DNA of 64,000 bases from Scleroderma bovista (GCA_037178675.1 JAYMGJ010000050.1:1-64000), one strand, 5' to 3'. Numbered from the stretch's first letter, positions 13,303 through 27,713 are shown. The notes: generated by a model not told the origin, from the letters alone. Translations and numbers: made by a program.

Positions 13303-13950
13303 CTGAATAGACATGGTAGAAACCCAGCTTCATAGAGAAACAAAACTAACATTTACCTCGTGTTCAGTTCGGTGTCGACTGTGATATGTAGAATTATCTT
13401 ATTTCCATCACTTCAGCACATCCTCCCCTTCCTGAGTGCGAGCAATGTGTTTCCTGGGATGTAATCCCTCGATCTCGAACCAACCTGTACAATACGGTTG
13501 AGCCCTTCCCGGAGTCTGCGCAGTCGATGCATACGATATTGTTGTTAGCATTTCGAGAAAATCATCTGGATCGACCCCTACAAACCATCCCCCCTTTTCC
13601 CTCGTCGCATATGCTGAGCGAGTGCTATACCATTTGGATCAAGATATCTCTGTAAAGTCAGTTACCTGCACAGACTCGTAAAGATTGCAAAAACAAAGTA
13701 CAGCCGTCTGGTTTGACAAGATTGCAGAGGTTCAGAGCTACTTTGGTAAATGCCATCTTCGACCAACAGGGCAGAATCGTAGAGCCTTCAACGAATCGGA
13801 AGGAAGGACCTTGCGTTTGCTCAATCAATGGTTAGTATCACAATTGAAGGAACCTCCGACTACTGCATACTAATAGGGAGGATCATGTATTACGTAATCA
13901 CATATTTGGTTGTTTTTCTAGCCCACCACTACTTGGTGGACGCAATCCAA
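13303..13950. other. Intergenic region, no gene seen
   Basis: About 650 bp between PGK and the JmjC gene, holding the PGK 3' end and the downstream promoter. Open frames here are short and show no recognisable motif. Confidence 0.5.
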
Positions 13951-16393
13951 ATGGCTCGCAGCAAACGCAGAGTCACTAGGTCAAACCCACAGCCAAAGGT
14001 CTCAGAGCCAGCCCAACCTTCCCCAATTTCGACTAGGTCGTCCCTTACACCTGTACAGGACGACGAGCTTCCTGCCCCAGAGCCTGTGCAAGACCTCACA
14101 CGATTAGAAGAAGACACATGTCCGGACTGCAAAAATCAACAGGACCCCAACGCTGAACCAAGCACCAAAGATAATTGGATAAGATGCGATGCATGTAAGA
14201 CATGGTATCATTGGGTGTGTGCAGGAAACGGCGGAGACCCTGACGCAATAGACAAATGGCAAGTGTGCCGAGTACAGCATTAATGTGGAACAGACATAAT
14301 CAATGGTTGGGGTCGTTGGTGCAGGTACTGCAAGCCGTGTGTGCTCGAGAAGCCTTCCCGAACGATTACGCTCAAGCCCCCAGCGCGTAAGTCAGCACGC
14401 AAACGAACACAGCTCGACTATGCGAATCTCAACTCCGGCGTGGAATCCGACCCCACCAGATGGTTGCGCGTCATCCAATCAAAGCCGATAAAGCCCGACG
14501 AGTTCAAGCGAATGAAGGGCGCGGACGTCGGTATAGAATGGCTCGAGAGTGACGAGAGCGCCATGCACGAACCCATAGTCATCGAGAGTCCCGAAGGGCT
14601 GGGGATGAAGATGCCAGATCCAAATTGCACCATCTCCGATGTTGCCAATATTGTTGGTCGCGAGACACCTGTGGAGGTCATAGGTGCGCTGACGCATTCC
14701 ATTTATGTATGCACAAATTGGGGTATTTACGCACAAGTAACAGACGTTGCTTCGCAGTCGAATTCTCCAGGATGGACACTTGGAAAATGGGCAGACTACT
14801 ACGACCAAGAGCCTTCTGCGAGGGACAAGATCAGGAATGTTATCTCACTCGAGATCTCAGGTACTCCGCTGGGAGACCAGGTTCTGCCTCCACGTCTGGT
14901 ACGAGAACTGGATTGGGTGGAGAAGTTTTGGCCAAGCACTCGGAAAGGGAAAGGTCACTCATATCCCAAAGTTCAACTCTATTGTTTGATGGGTGTCGCC
15001 TCTGCGTGGACAGTGAGCCGTTCTCCCCTCTTACATATGATGTAAATTGCTAAGGTGTCGAAGGACTGGCACATCGACTTTGCAGGCTCTTCGGTATACT
15101 ACCACATCCTTCGCGGAAGCAAGGTTGGATCTCAGGCACCACTTTCCTCCAGTTGGTTAACCATGCCGCAGATTTTTTATTTCATCCGGCCAACACCCGC
15201 CAACCTCGCCGCTTACGAGCGCTGGTCTGGGACGGAGTTGCAATCTAATGTGTGGTTGGGTGATATGGTTGATGAAGTGGTTAAAGTTACGTTGAATACT
15301 GGGAATACAATGATTATTCCCACTGGGTGGATTCATGCCGTAGTGAGTGGATGATCTTCGTTCACCGGAATATTGATGAACATGGTATTTTAGCACACTC
15401 CTGTCGACTCTTTAGTGTTTGGAGGCAACTTTTTGCACTCATATAACATTGCTACCCGTGCGGTTTCCTCCCAAGCCCTTTTGCATGTTTTCTTACACTG
15501 TTTATCAGAACTAAAAGTCTTGGAGATCGAAAAGACGACGCATGTACCCAAGAAGTTCCGGTTTCCCTTATTCACCAAGTAAAGGTGGCTCATCCCTGAT
15601 GTATTACACATCTAACGCAACTTATAGGCTATGTTGGTATGTCGGTGAGAAGTACCTGCGGGATTTAAAGGCAAAAGAAGAGTTCTCCCCGCAGGTATTA
15701 GAATCTCTGGAAGCCCTGTCCGGGTTTCTGATTTCTGAAGTCCGTACTATGGAGAGGGGTTCTGAGCCCGCAAAGCGCGATGCCAAGGATCAGGTTCCCA
15801 ACGACCGCGTCAAGGATCCTGCGGCGGTTGCTAGAGAGTTGCGATGGAGAATCCGGCTAGCTGGAGGTACCACCAGTGATGATGAGGACTTCGGACGACC
15901 AGCCAAGAAAACGATGGTCAACGGACACGGCGTCAAACGGAAACGGTCCCCATTAGAATCCCGGGGAGTCCCTGTGCTATTCAAGAATTTTCAACCCACT
16001 GAATGGGATGTGGTCCTGGATCTACCGACCGAAGAAGATTCGCTAAGAGTCACGGCCCCGTATCCGTCCGAGGAGGGATGGCATCAGCGGTGGTCTGATT
16101 GGGGTAATGAGCCGCTGGACAACGATGCTAATAATCAGACGGCGTCCGTGTTCCAAAAACGAGCTGTCATCGTGAAGATCAGGAGCGTGGATGGTGGGCT
16201 GGAGAGGCAACGCATCGAGAGGGTCTTCGAGAAATGGGTTTGGGACGGTCGTCCAATTAATGCAGAGGTCGCTGATGCCGATATGACTATGGAGGAAACA
16301 TCGTCGCCTGGCAAGATGGATGTTGACATTGATCGCTTGAGACAGGAAGAGGAGGAGCCAGAGGATGTCAACGTCGACGGCGTCGTGGTGTAG
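13951..16393 (+). CDS. JHD1: JmjC histone demethylase with PHD finger (JHD1/KDM2 type)
   Basis: Fe(II)/2-oxoglutarate-dependent lysine demethylase of the JHD1/KDM2 group (H3K36 in characterised members), nuclear. A PHD finger is visible early ([29 protein letters not shown]). It is followed by the JmjC core with the iron ligands in [18 protein letters not shown] (His-x-Asp) and the distal His in [12 protein letters not shown], plus the FFLIRPT-like and IPTGWIHAV strands. The C-terminus is charged and low-complexity. Several short introns are needed, for example before YCKPC and within IPTGWIHAV. Start 13951 ([13 protein letters not shown]) gives a basic N-terminus; in-frame upstream codons exist but look like 5' leader. 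Metal ligands are complete, so the enzyme should be active. Confidence 0.92.
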
Positions 16394-16572
16394 TATCCCA
16401 CTTGTTTATTTCATGTGTATTACTCTCGTCTCAACGTGTTCGCTGTGGGAAACTGGTACGATTAGGCTGTGATGCAACACAATCAGGGCACTCGCTGAAC
16501 ACCGTGCTCGGGATCACCTCGACTGTAGCTAATAGGCTTCCACCTAACCTCGGTGCCCTCTCAAGTGCTACT

Positions 16573-18874
16573 ATGTCTGCTCTGGCATACGACCAACCGG
16601 AAGAAGGACCCTCAGACGGTGCAAACAGGCTTAGTGGTGGTAACGACAATTTCTATGGCGGGTCATGTAGGTCTTTGTTGCGTAGGACTCCCCAGCTAAC
16701 AACCCCACTGAGCAATCTCTCCATCCTCAGCAAGCACACTGGCTCGTCACCCAAATCATTCTGCTGCATCTCTGCCTTCCCATCCCCCGCCAGCATACGA
16801 GGAACTCGAGTCCATTTCGCCACTGACATCCCACGGCACTGCTGCCTCCCTTGCGAATAGCATGAACGCCATGCGTTTACATGACCCCGCCTCGCGCGGC
16901 ACCAGCACTCCCTCCTTCGGTTCTGATCTTGTTCCCCGGCCCAGCACTTCGATGTCACTGCAAAACCCAGGATACCGTGCACCTTATCCATCACGGCATC
17001 CGTCACTACCACCAGCCCCAAATGCGACTCTTCCGCCAGGGGCGCGAAGACCTGGTGATTCCTACCTGCAACATCCTGTTGACGACATGGGCGTCGCCTA
17101 CCAGCCGAAGCGGAACAGCGATGGTTACGGCGATCTGGCCGGCCAATCACGCCCAGCTGTAGAAACAGACGTCGGCAGCACATATGCTTACAATGATCAA
17201 GGTTCTGGTCCATCTAGTGGATATCCTCCGTCAGAATCTTCGTCTACACTTTCACACCCCCCAAGCTATCCTACTCAGTACCAGAATGCTTGGCATGGCC
17301 CGCAGATGGGTCCAAATTACGGTCATGCAGCACCACCTCGTCAAGGGGAATATGATGCTCTTTATGCCGCTGCGTCAGATGTATTAGGCATGGGCCCACC
17401 ACCACAGTCGCACACGAGTCAAAGCGGGTATTATCCCTACCAAGCGTATCCTGCTCAAGCTCCCATCCCTACGATTCAATCTGCACCATATGTCCACCCG
17501 CCTGGTCCGGGACCCTATCATCCGGGCCCTCCTGGTCCCGGTGGTCCTAGTGGGGCGCCTTACGGGCCCACTCCATCACTTCCTCAGGGCCTGGGAGTTG
17601 AAGAGACTGAATTCGAACTCAGAACACCCAGTCAGTCTCTCCAGCGAAATGCGTCTGTCGATATCCATACAAAGCAGACCAAGGCTGTGGATGTAAATTC
17701 CCCTCCGTTTACCAAGGAATACATCGACGAGTATCGTCAACGCATCAAGGGAGACCCAGACCCCGAGGCTCACTTCAAGTACGCTAAGTACTTAATAGAG
17801 GCGGCCAAAAAGATTGGTAGGGATGCAAGGGACCAACGAGCCGTGAAAAAATACCGTGATTTTCTCATCCAGGAGGCACTCAAGACCATCCGCAGACTGG
17901 CCACCCAGAGTGAGCCGTATGATGAAGCACAGTTCTTCTTAGCAAACTGCCATGGCACAGGCATGCTTGGCCTCCCTGTCGACCACGAGCGGGCATACAC
18001 CTTGTACTTGCAGGCAGCTAAACAGAACCATGCCGCAGCATCGTACCGCGTCGCTGTTTGTAACGAGATTGGTGCAGGGACAAGACGGGAACCACCGCGG
18101 GCGGCCGCTTTTTACAGAAAGGCTGCTTCGCTGGGAGATACCGCTGCCATGTACAAGCTGGGCATGATTCTCCTGCTCGGAACGTTAGGAGTAGAAAAGA
18201 ATCCTCGCGAAGCCATCAATTGGTTAAAACGAGCAGCCGAGCAGGCGGACGAAGAAAATCCTCATGCGCTGCATGAGTTGGCCCTGTTGCACGAAATGCC
18301 AAACTCGGGACTTGTCCTCCACGACCCGGCGTATGCGAAAGCGCTGTTAACCCAAGCGGCGCATCTCGGCTATGCCCAGTCTCAGTATAAGCTTGGACAA
18401 TGCTACGAATATGGCGTTCTCACTTGCCCAGTTGACCCGAGACGCTCGATAGCTTGGTACACAAGGGCAGCAGAGAAAGGGTTTTCTGAGGCCGAGCTTG
18501 CCTTGAGTGGATGGTATCTTACGGGAAGTGAAGGGGTCCTGAAGCAGAGCGATTCAGAGGCGTACCTGTGGGCACGGAAGGCTGCGAACAAGGGTTTGAA
18601 CAAGGCAGAGTATGCTGTAGGTTACTATGCGGAGGTTGGCATTGGTATCAAGCAGGACATTGAGTTTGCGAAACGATGGTACATGCGTGCAGCAGGTTGT
18701 GTTCCGCCCTTCCTTTCCTTGCTACATGTGTTACTGACTCTACCCCTACTCGTAGCCCAAGGAAACAAGCGTGCCATGGCCCGGCTTACGGAGATGAAGC
18801 GCATGGGCAACAAACGATCCAACGTCGGACGCCCGACTCGCCAGCAGGCTAAGGACGAGTGTGTAATTTGCTAG
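16573..18874 (+). CDS. SKT5: Chitin synthase activator, SKT5/CHS4-like Sel1-repeat protein
   Basis: Adaptor that activates and localises chitin synthase at the plasma membrane or bud neck in yeast. The long N-terminus is disordered and Pro/Tyr/Ser-rich. About seven Sel1-like (TPR-like) repeats follow (AQFFLANCHGTGMLG, AAMYKLGMILLLG, SQYKLGQCYEYG, AEYAVGYYAEVGIG). The protein ends ECVIC, a CaaX box that predicts prenylation; yeast Chs4/Skt5 ends in a comparable CaaX. Intron 16667-16730 joins MSALAYDQPEEG to STLARHPNHSAAS, so the start is 16573, not the later ATG at 16862. A second intron, 18696-18755, is a multiple of three without stops; unspliced it would add a false hydrophobic segment (PPFLSLLHVLLTLPLL). 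Splicing restores RAAAQGNKRAMARL. Confidence 0.93.
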
Positions 18875-19050
18875 GTCTTAAATTTCTTGAGTAATGGTGG
18901 ACGCTTTGGTCCTCGTAATACTTTTGATACCTCGTCTGCTATCGATGTTTTTACCTCTTTTGAAATATGGTATGCCGGTGTAGATCACCCCTAACAGGCC
19001 TAATCAACTACAAGTACGTTGCCCCGGCACACTTTCACCACACAACCACA

Positions 19051-19800
19051 ATGGCCGCGGCAACCAAGCCTGATGAGGTTGATGCTACTCGCATTTGCGA
19101 GTGTCGATCACGCTGATAAATGATCTAATCCCTAGGTTTCTCTACTGGAGCACTTGGATATGTCCCAGATCAACTGTCTCAATGAGCAGCCGGACCACGA
19201 CTTCAAATCCATTGTTGGCTCGAAGAAAATTAACCTACCCGAGTCGTCGACCTATCTGGCGAGTGACGCCGATGGACAACTCTTGATCAATATCCATGTA
19301 CGTCCCATGCTCTTCCAAGATTGTCTTGCATTGATGAGCCCATAGTTCAATCAAGCCGTCCGTATCCGCAAGCTCGTCGTCCAGTCCAAAGTCCCAGGTA
19401 ATGGGCCAAAAATCATCAAGCTTTTGGTAAACAAGCCTTCTATCGACTTCGATGATGTGGAAGGAGTAGCAGACAGCAAATTTACCCAGGTCTTAGAACT
19501 GAGCACTGCGGATATCACCGAGGGGAAGCAGATCGCTCTGCGGTTCGTGCGTTTCCAGAGTGTGAATAGTCTCCATGTGCGTTGCACGACCTTCGGTCAC
19601 TTTTCTTGGCAAACCTTTGTTACTCCCATAGATTTTCGTCGAGTCTAACCATGATGACGAGGACGAAACACGAATCGATGCTATCGATGTGCTCGGTACA
19701 CCAGTGGAGTATGTTCATGGCCCCACTTTGACAACACATTTCTGAACCCTCCTTTAGGGCAACAAAGGACCTTAGTGGCCTCCGGCAGGAGGAGCATTAA
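19051..19800 (+). CDS. PITH-domain protein
   Basis: Small cytosolic or nuclear protein made almost wholly of a PITH domain, the C-terminal proteasome-interacting domain of thioredoxin-like protein TXNL1; stand-alone versions are conserved in eukaryotes. Recognised from SLLEHLDMSQINCLNE, LLINIHFNQAVRIRKLVVQS, ALRFVRFQSVNSLHIFVESNHDDEDETRIDAIDVLGTPVE and the end TKDLSGLRQEEH. Four short introns join five exons (for example 19078-19135 and 19298-19345; the last ends just before 19759). The start MAAATKPDE at 19051 is the only ATG upstream of the domain. No thioredoxin domain is present. It lies 176 bp downstream of SKT5. Confidence 0.88.
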
Positions 19801-20137
19801 AATTGCATATTGGTATGCATATATACCAAAAGTCGTACAGGAGCCTTGCACGCGTGCAGTAATCGATGATACCACAGCCCTCTGGGTGCCCCAGGACGCG
19901 GTGCTGCAGCACTTGATTCAAACTTATGACAGAGGGCCTTTCACATCGTGTGTCGTGTGTAGGAAAGAAGACAAGGGGACAAACATGTAGTACATAAATT
20001 AGAAACCAAGCAGTTATTCTCGAGTCCTCTATGCTTAGCCACCAATTTCGGGAACTGTATATGGACCGAACACATGGGGTGCGCCCTTCCGAACTGACCA
20101 ACGGTGGAAGCAGGAGCGCTACGTGTCCTGGAATGCA
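19801..20137. other. Convergent intergenic region
   Basis: About 340 bp between the stop codons of the PITH and PNKP genes, holding both 3' ends. No gene seen. Confidence 0.5.
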
Positions 20138-21833
20138 CTACTTCCCATCGATCTGTAGCCACATACTCCATTGGTTGCGTGCAGCTTCATCACCCTCAAA
20201 AACCCAGTTAACCTTGATCACATCCGAGAACCCCTCGCTGACCTGGGGCTCTTCGTAGTTGTCTCGAAAACCTATGAAGGCCAGATAAGGCAGTACATCC
20301 CTTCGAGGCTAAGCACGATCTTAAGTAGGACTCTTCAGCATGCCGTGGACAGCGTACCTGTGAATCAGAAGTAGGCTTGATGTATGCACGGTACAGGTTA
20401 TTGTGCCATGCGAGATCCATAGACCCGGTAAAGAAGAAACACCTATCCAAGCAGTTGGAAAATGGTGGATGAACACAAGGCTTGACCCACCTCGCACGAA
20501 CCTTGTATTTCTTGGCAAGATCTAGGTAGTACTTACGGGTGGCAACGTCTCGATTGGTGTTATCTGTACGCGCTCTATCCACAAAGAGTATGACAGAGAG
20601 AAAGTATACATACCTACAACGACACTCTTGCCGGCCTTCAGGGCCTCCTCCGCAGCCTTCACGCATTTGGGTCTAGAACCTAGTGTGTCTTGATTGACAT
20701 GTGTGTAGTCCGCTGGAGAGAAATGTTTGTGATAGAAGGATGATTTTCCCAAACAAGGATGACCGGTGAATATTACGAGCTCTTGTTCGGACGAGTCTGG
20801 TAAGATCGCTGCATTAGAGGGAATAATTAGCTCCACTATAAAGTGAGTCAGACTTGTGAAGAGTGTCGAAGCAGGACAACCAACCTGCAGGTAGGCTTGA
20901 TACGTGAAATCCAGGCAACTTGTATGAAGCAGGCGGGAGGTTAAGGAAATATTCCTGTAACATGTTAGGGTATAGGCGCGATCCTCAGATACAGAACTTG
21001 AAGCACCTCCGGTGTATAGAAAGGTATTCCAACATTAAGGGCCCACTTCCTGTCGGTCGATGCGAAGTCGTTCGGACGACCAGCAGCATCTCCGACAAAA
21101 AAAGAACTTCCCTTGTCTGAGATAAATGTAACACCGACTGACGGATCCTAAAACGAGCCTTAAACCTACCAATTTCCACTTCGTGCTCTTTGAAGATACG
21201 CTCCAGTTCACTCCACATCCCGGGCATAGGCTTACGATACCCATCCTTCGCGCAGGCTGCAAAGATACGGAACGGAACATCGGGCAACTGTTCACCACGT
21301 CGGTCAGAGATAACGGTACAGCAACAACCAAGTGAGCACCTACAGCAGCAGCTATCAGGGGTATCTTCTTTTTCCATTCCATCAGCCGATCAGCCTTCAG
21401 TGCTTGGTTGGATATTAGCACAACAGAGTACCTAAGGCGTGTCAGGGGACAGCTCATCATCCGTGCACATCTGGTCAACCCACCCGTCCTGGTGAAGAGC
21501 GAGCATCTTCGACGGCACAACTTTCCTCCACCATTCCCATTCCGCACTCTTTCCGCGGTTTTTGTTCCATTTTATAACAGTGCCGTCGAGATCAAGAGCT
21601 GCAACCTTTGGGCGACAAAGAGGAGAAAGATTGATTCCATGTAGACATGTGCGTTTTGGACCGAGAGATGGCGTCAACCACTGGAACTGCGACGAGGATG
21701 CTGCAGTCGCCTGAGTGTGCTTGGTGAAGAAAGGATGGACTGAGTTGACGATCTATCAATTGACTGGCTGCGTAGCGCAGAGAGACGCGTGGATTTAAAT
21801 GGTCTCACTTTTCTTGACTTTTGATGGGTTCAT
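20138..21833 (-). CDS. PNK1: Bifunctional polynucleotide phosphatase/kinase
   Basis: DNA-end processing enzyme (PNKP family) that removes 3'-phosphates and phosphorylates 5'-OH ends in strand-break repair. The phosphatase half has the HAD nucleophile motif [11 protein letters not shown] and the diagnostic [28 protein letters not shown]. The kinase half has a P-loop, [10 protein letters not shown], followed by [12 protein letters not shown]. The C-terminus runs [25 protein letters not shown] to a stop at 20138. The N-terminus lacks an FHA domain, as in other fungi. The first exon is uncertain: ATG at 21831-21833 (MNPSK) would need a weak donor to reach [11 protein letters not shown], the natural N-terminal segment. 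About eight short introns. Confidence 0.9.
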
Positions 21834-22308
21834 CGTACCATCCGCCTCTGAATGCGTCTCGGTCTCCTCTAATTCCGATACGACACGCTTCTTGGAAGAA
21901 CCTGCAGCATCGTAGGTTAATCATTAATCATAGCCAGCAGCTTAAATGCCAACGAGTTTTACCGGCTGTGTTGCTTGGAGAATTACGCGCTGTTCCACTA
22001 GCAGGACTCATATTGATGGACACGACCTGAATTGACTTTGCGTTCCTTGTGCGCAATGCTCCTGAAGAGTAGGGTGCACTGTTCTTCCTGAGCCAGACAC
22101 TCCTCTCTCCGCAGAGGAAGAATTCGCGGAATGACGCGTTCGGTTTCAGACAAACAGGGGCAATGACTTCAAATACTTCTGCTGTACAGCAACTCCGGCA
22201 GTCATGCCGGTATCGATTAGGAGGGAGGCGACTGTAATACCAATTGATGCAGCAAACAATACAAGAACAGTAATCTAGGATGATAACTTTTGCCAACCAG
22301 ATAACACG
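21834..22308. other. Intergenic region
   Basis: About 475 bp upstream of PNKP and downstream of PGI, both on the minus strand. It should contain the PNKP promoter. No coding feature is supported. Confidence 0.5.
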
Positions 22309-24217
<1,909 letters not shown>

Positions 24218-25834
24218 GGTTGTAACTTAGGATGCGGTGAAAGTTAGGTGAACGTAGGGAGGGAACGACATATGCGGTGACCACTATATCATAGGCGGAA
24301 CCACAACGAAGACGCTCCCATTGGCAAGCCGAAATTCCTCATTCTGTCGAAACACAGGAATAATTTGTCGCACGTTTGCTCTGCGATCGCAATGTGGCCA
24401 GGGCTGGGGGATCGCCACTCTGGCGATTGGCAATATCACTGATAACAAAAGAGCTACGGTTTCAATGGTGGTGGATGCACTTCACCTGCGTCCCACGACA
24501 ACGAAGATCTGAGATGACTCAGTATACGCATACATGTTCTTCGATGCCTACCGCAGTTTGCATGTTTGCAGAGAACCCGCCTCTTTCCTTTCTCCTCTGC
24601 AGTATAGGATTTGCTGATGACTTCTTGGGTGTCTTGATCCTTCCTCGCATCTCGCTCTTCAAGTAAATGCCGCCGGGATGACCGATGGTCCCTAGGCAGG
24701 GCAGACAACAGCCACGGCAGGTCAGGACAGCAGAACAAAGGCTTAGTCCTTCGACCTCTCATGACCATCGTAATCGTCCGGTCCTCTCTCGTTGCCTCTC
24801 CCGGTCGCGGTCGCGATGCCTCTTCCCCTTTCTTCTCCAAGTGACTCGCAGCTAGGTTCCTGGCACGCCAATGGAGCAATGCTGGAGAGTAATGGTCTGT
24901 CCCACCTGACCATGTTCAAAGTACTCGATTCCAGACAGGAAGGAACCTTCACCGCTGGCGAATGCATGGAGCTGCAGTACTCTCCGATTTATGTGCTCGT
25001 GCAGATGCTTCGCACCAAAGCATCAGTTCTCAATGGTTTACAACCAGGCGCCTTGTCAATCACCCCTCTCAGCAGAACGTTTACCATTTCTGCTGCGAAT
25101 GGCTCTAAAACCACTGTCACTAGACAATAATTTCCCATCACCCCCGCCTACGCATTCACAGACCATCGATCACAGGGGAAGACGATTGAATAATGCATTG
25201 TAGACACTGGAACACCTACTGGACGACTCACTCCCTTCAACGCATACGTTGCTCTGTTGCGAAGCCGTGGGAAAAGTACCATCCGACTTCTTAGACTTCG
25301 GACAACAAATTGTTCATGCAACATCCCAGTGAATATCTATGCAATGAAGACAACCGTCTCGAGAAGATGGTCCAAAAAACAAGTCTACTTTGGAAAACAT
25401 CAAATGCACTTGCAGGATCTGGAGACAACCAAACAAAATGAACATTTATAGTATTCCTACATGGTTGAATTGACTCTCAACATTGTAGGATTATAACATC
25501 AAAATCAAATGCATCTGCAGGATCTGGAGACAACCAAATGTAATGAACATTTATAGTATTGTTATGCACCTCAACATTGTAGGATTATAGCCAAACATCA
25601 AAGGCTCCACTACACAACCAAACATTATGATAATTTATAGTATGGCTATGTTGACAGAACAATACTCAATATTGTAGCTTTATCACAGTATCCACATTAG
25701 ACCCCTGTCACAACAGCTGAGTTAATTTCACGCAGTCCTTTGGTGCTCGTTCAAACTATGATATTCACGGATGACATAAAAATGTACATGCTTTTCGAGT
25801 CGGTGACCTTGCGGAGGTGACTATGTAAAATCCT
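24218..25834. other. Gene-poor region upstream of PGI with unresolved short frames
   Basis: About 1.6 kb. It holds the PGI promoter (near 24218-24600), a stretch at 24660-24930 whose minus-strand frames are rich in Arg/Asp/Glu, a plus-strand open frame of 105 codons including the stop (ATG 24816 to 25130), and the AT-rich tandem repeat at 25401-25690. None of the frames matches a family I know, and I do not call a gene. Confidence 0.4.
25401..25690. repeat. AT-rich degenerate tandem repeat, about 95-105 bp unit, three copies
   Basis: Three successive copies share blocks in the same order: CAAATGCA..TGCAGGATCTGGAGA, ACAACCAAA, ATTTATAGTAT, and CTCAACATTGTAGGATTATA (near 25476, 25570 and, degenerate, 25665). 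Copies 1 and 2 are very similar; the third lacks the first block. No coding potential is seen. Confidence 0.75.
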
Positions 25835-27713
25835 CTACTCTACCTTGGACTTCATCCGGGTGACTATTCGCTTTCCAGCTGTGGTCCACCACGTTAGCAC
25901 ACACACAAGGCCCATTCCAATGCCCAACAAAAAGTGTAACAAAACAGGTACTGAAAGCCAGGCACGACGGGAAGACAATTCCATCACATGCTGCTTGCTC
26001 TCGTTGAGCGAGATGACCACGTACGACACAGCGGTTGCGACCAAGAATCGCCAATCTGGGAGCACGTCAACGAGGATGGATGGCGCTGAGTTCATGCGCT
26101 TCCCGAAGAAGTGTAGGGTAAAGGGTATGGTATAAAGTATGCGGGCAGATAGGTTGACAATGTTCGCGTACACCAGCGATGCGTCTCCAAATCCAAGCCG
26201 GTAGAAAGAAATCGCCGAGATGATATATAAGCTAGAATATCCTAACATCCACCTACAAGCCGTGAAACCGGAGAGAAATTCGTAGGAGGTTGACGCGACG
26301 TACCAGCTCTGCTTGCGCAGATCATCTGGAGTAGCAGTACTTGAATGAAATGCCTCGAGCCCTCCATTGATGGCAAGGAAAGGGATGTACCACACCCATG
26401 CAGTTAAGACATGGGGAGCGCTCGTTGCCAAGTATTGGGGAGGGAGCAAGACTTGCATCACGATTGGTAGGTATAGGGAACCAAAGGTCACGACGAGTAC
26501 TGAAAATGTTACCTGGATCGATAGCAGCGTTGTAATTGCATCTGAAGCCTGCTTTAGTGCACTATCTGTTATGGACTCGTCATCGTTATTTCCCTGCTTG
26601 GTACCTGTCGAAAGCGAGAGCACCCTAGAAAAATAAACTCTACACATTTCTTCGATTGGTTGGAAAACGATCCGTGCTATTAATGAGCCTACAGCAGGGA
26701 GATAAATGGAGAGACCATGATTAACGCAAGATCAGATTATACCATAATTAACGGCAATTGCATATCCGCCTTGATCTTTCAGTGGACTCCAATATGACAC
26801 GAGGAACTTGTCTCCTTCCGTGAGAAAGTGTTTGACGATGGATTGTAATGTCATGGTCAGGGAGAGATGGAATATGGTCGGATCGAGAAATTCAGCAAGC
26901 CAGTTGCACCGAAGATTTTGTCTGGAACCACCAGGTTAGTACAAGGCAGGCGAGTTATTAACAACTCGGACGAACTCAGAAGACCCCAATTTTAATCGCT
27001 TGGGCCAGAGACGCAAATAAGGCATCTCTATCATGTACATGACGAATACAACAACTCCATACGCGAGTTGACCAAGAGCGAAGGCCGGTAAAGTGAGTCT
27101 CTGGCCACCTAAGCGACTGTCATACTTTAAAGCAAGATAGGTGACCATTGTCTTGCTGGAGATCCCCAATGCTTCTGCCCTCACTCTGATACTAGTGCAA
27201 CCTTCACCCATAGCTCTATCAACGTGAGAGGAAACTCGGTGAAGAAGGTAAGGTGACAACTCACCGATTGTGCATAGGCTCACTGCATAGCTCAACAACC
27301 GCCGCGACAGAATATATGAACAATGCAAGATGAAAGTGAGACTGCTGACGAGCATCTTCACTAGCTGTATACACATATGTGGTCGCAGTAAGGAGCATGA
27401 CTGGTATGCCGAGTAGCACAGGGACTGCGGCTAGGTTGGCGCACTGAGCTGCCTGTAAACTCTTGTCGCTTTGCATGTCCTTCCTTTTCTGTGGCCAAAC
27501 GCGTAGCAACCCATTTCTGATGCCTTCACGACTGAGGAACAGGATAGTGCTAGTGAGCAGTTCGAATTGAACGGCGACGGTGCCATACGCTCGAGGAGAC
27601 GCGAGGCGAACGAGAGCTTGATTGAGAACGAATGTGAACAGCCGTGAGACGAGCTGAAGACCAATTAACGCCCTAACAGAAGAAAGAGAGCGCTGCAGAA
27701 GTCTGCTATCCAT
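25835..27713 (-). CDS. RFT1: RFT1 family ER lipid-linked oligosaccharide protein
   Basis: Polytopic ER membrane protein required to make cytosol-assembled Man5GlcNAc2-PP-dolichol available in the ER lumen for N-glycosylation; whether it is the flippase itself is debated. Family blocks are visible: LQLVSRLFTFVLNQALVRLASP, SREGIRNGLLR, VVELCSEPMH, SIRVRAEALGISSKT, LPAFALGQLAYG, QSIVKHFLTEGDKFLVSYWSP, GGYAIAVNYGSLIARIVFQPIEE and FHSSTATPDDLRKQSWYV. About ten or more hydrophobic segments. Start 27713 (MDSRLLQRSLSS) precedes the first transmembrane helix. Several short introns. Part of a local group of ER glycan genes with PBN1 and GPI1. Confidence 0.94.

Noticed and set aside
16862..16864. ATG at 16862 as the start of the SKT5 gene
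   Set aside because: The same frame extends upstream through PPPAYEELESISPLTSHG and joins across intron 16667-16730 to an ATG at 16573.
24816..25130. 105-codon plus-strand frame (including stop) near 24.8-25.1 kb
   Set aside because: No recognisable motif or intron structure, and it overlaps equally open minus-strand frames; left as unresolved rather than called a gene.
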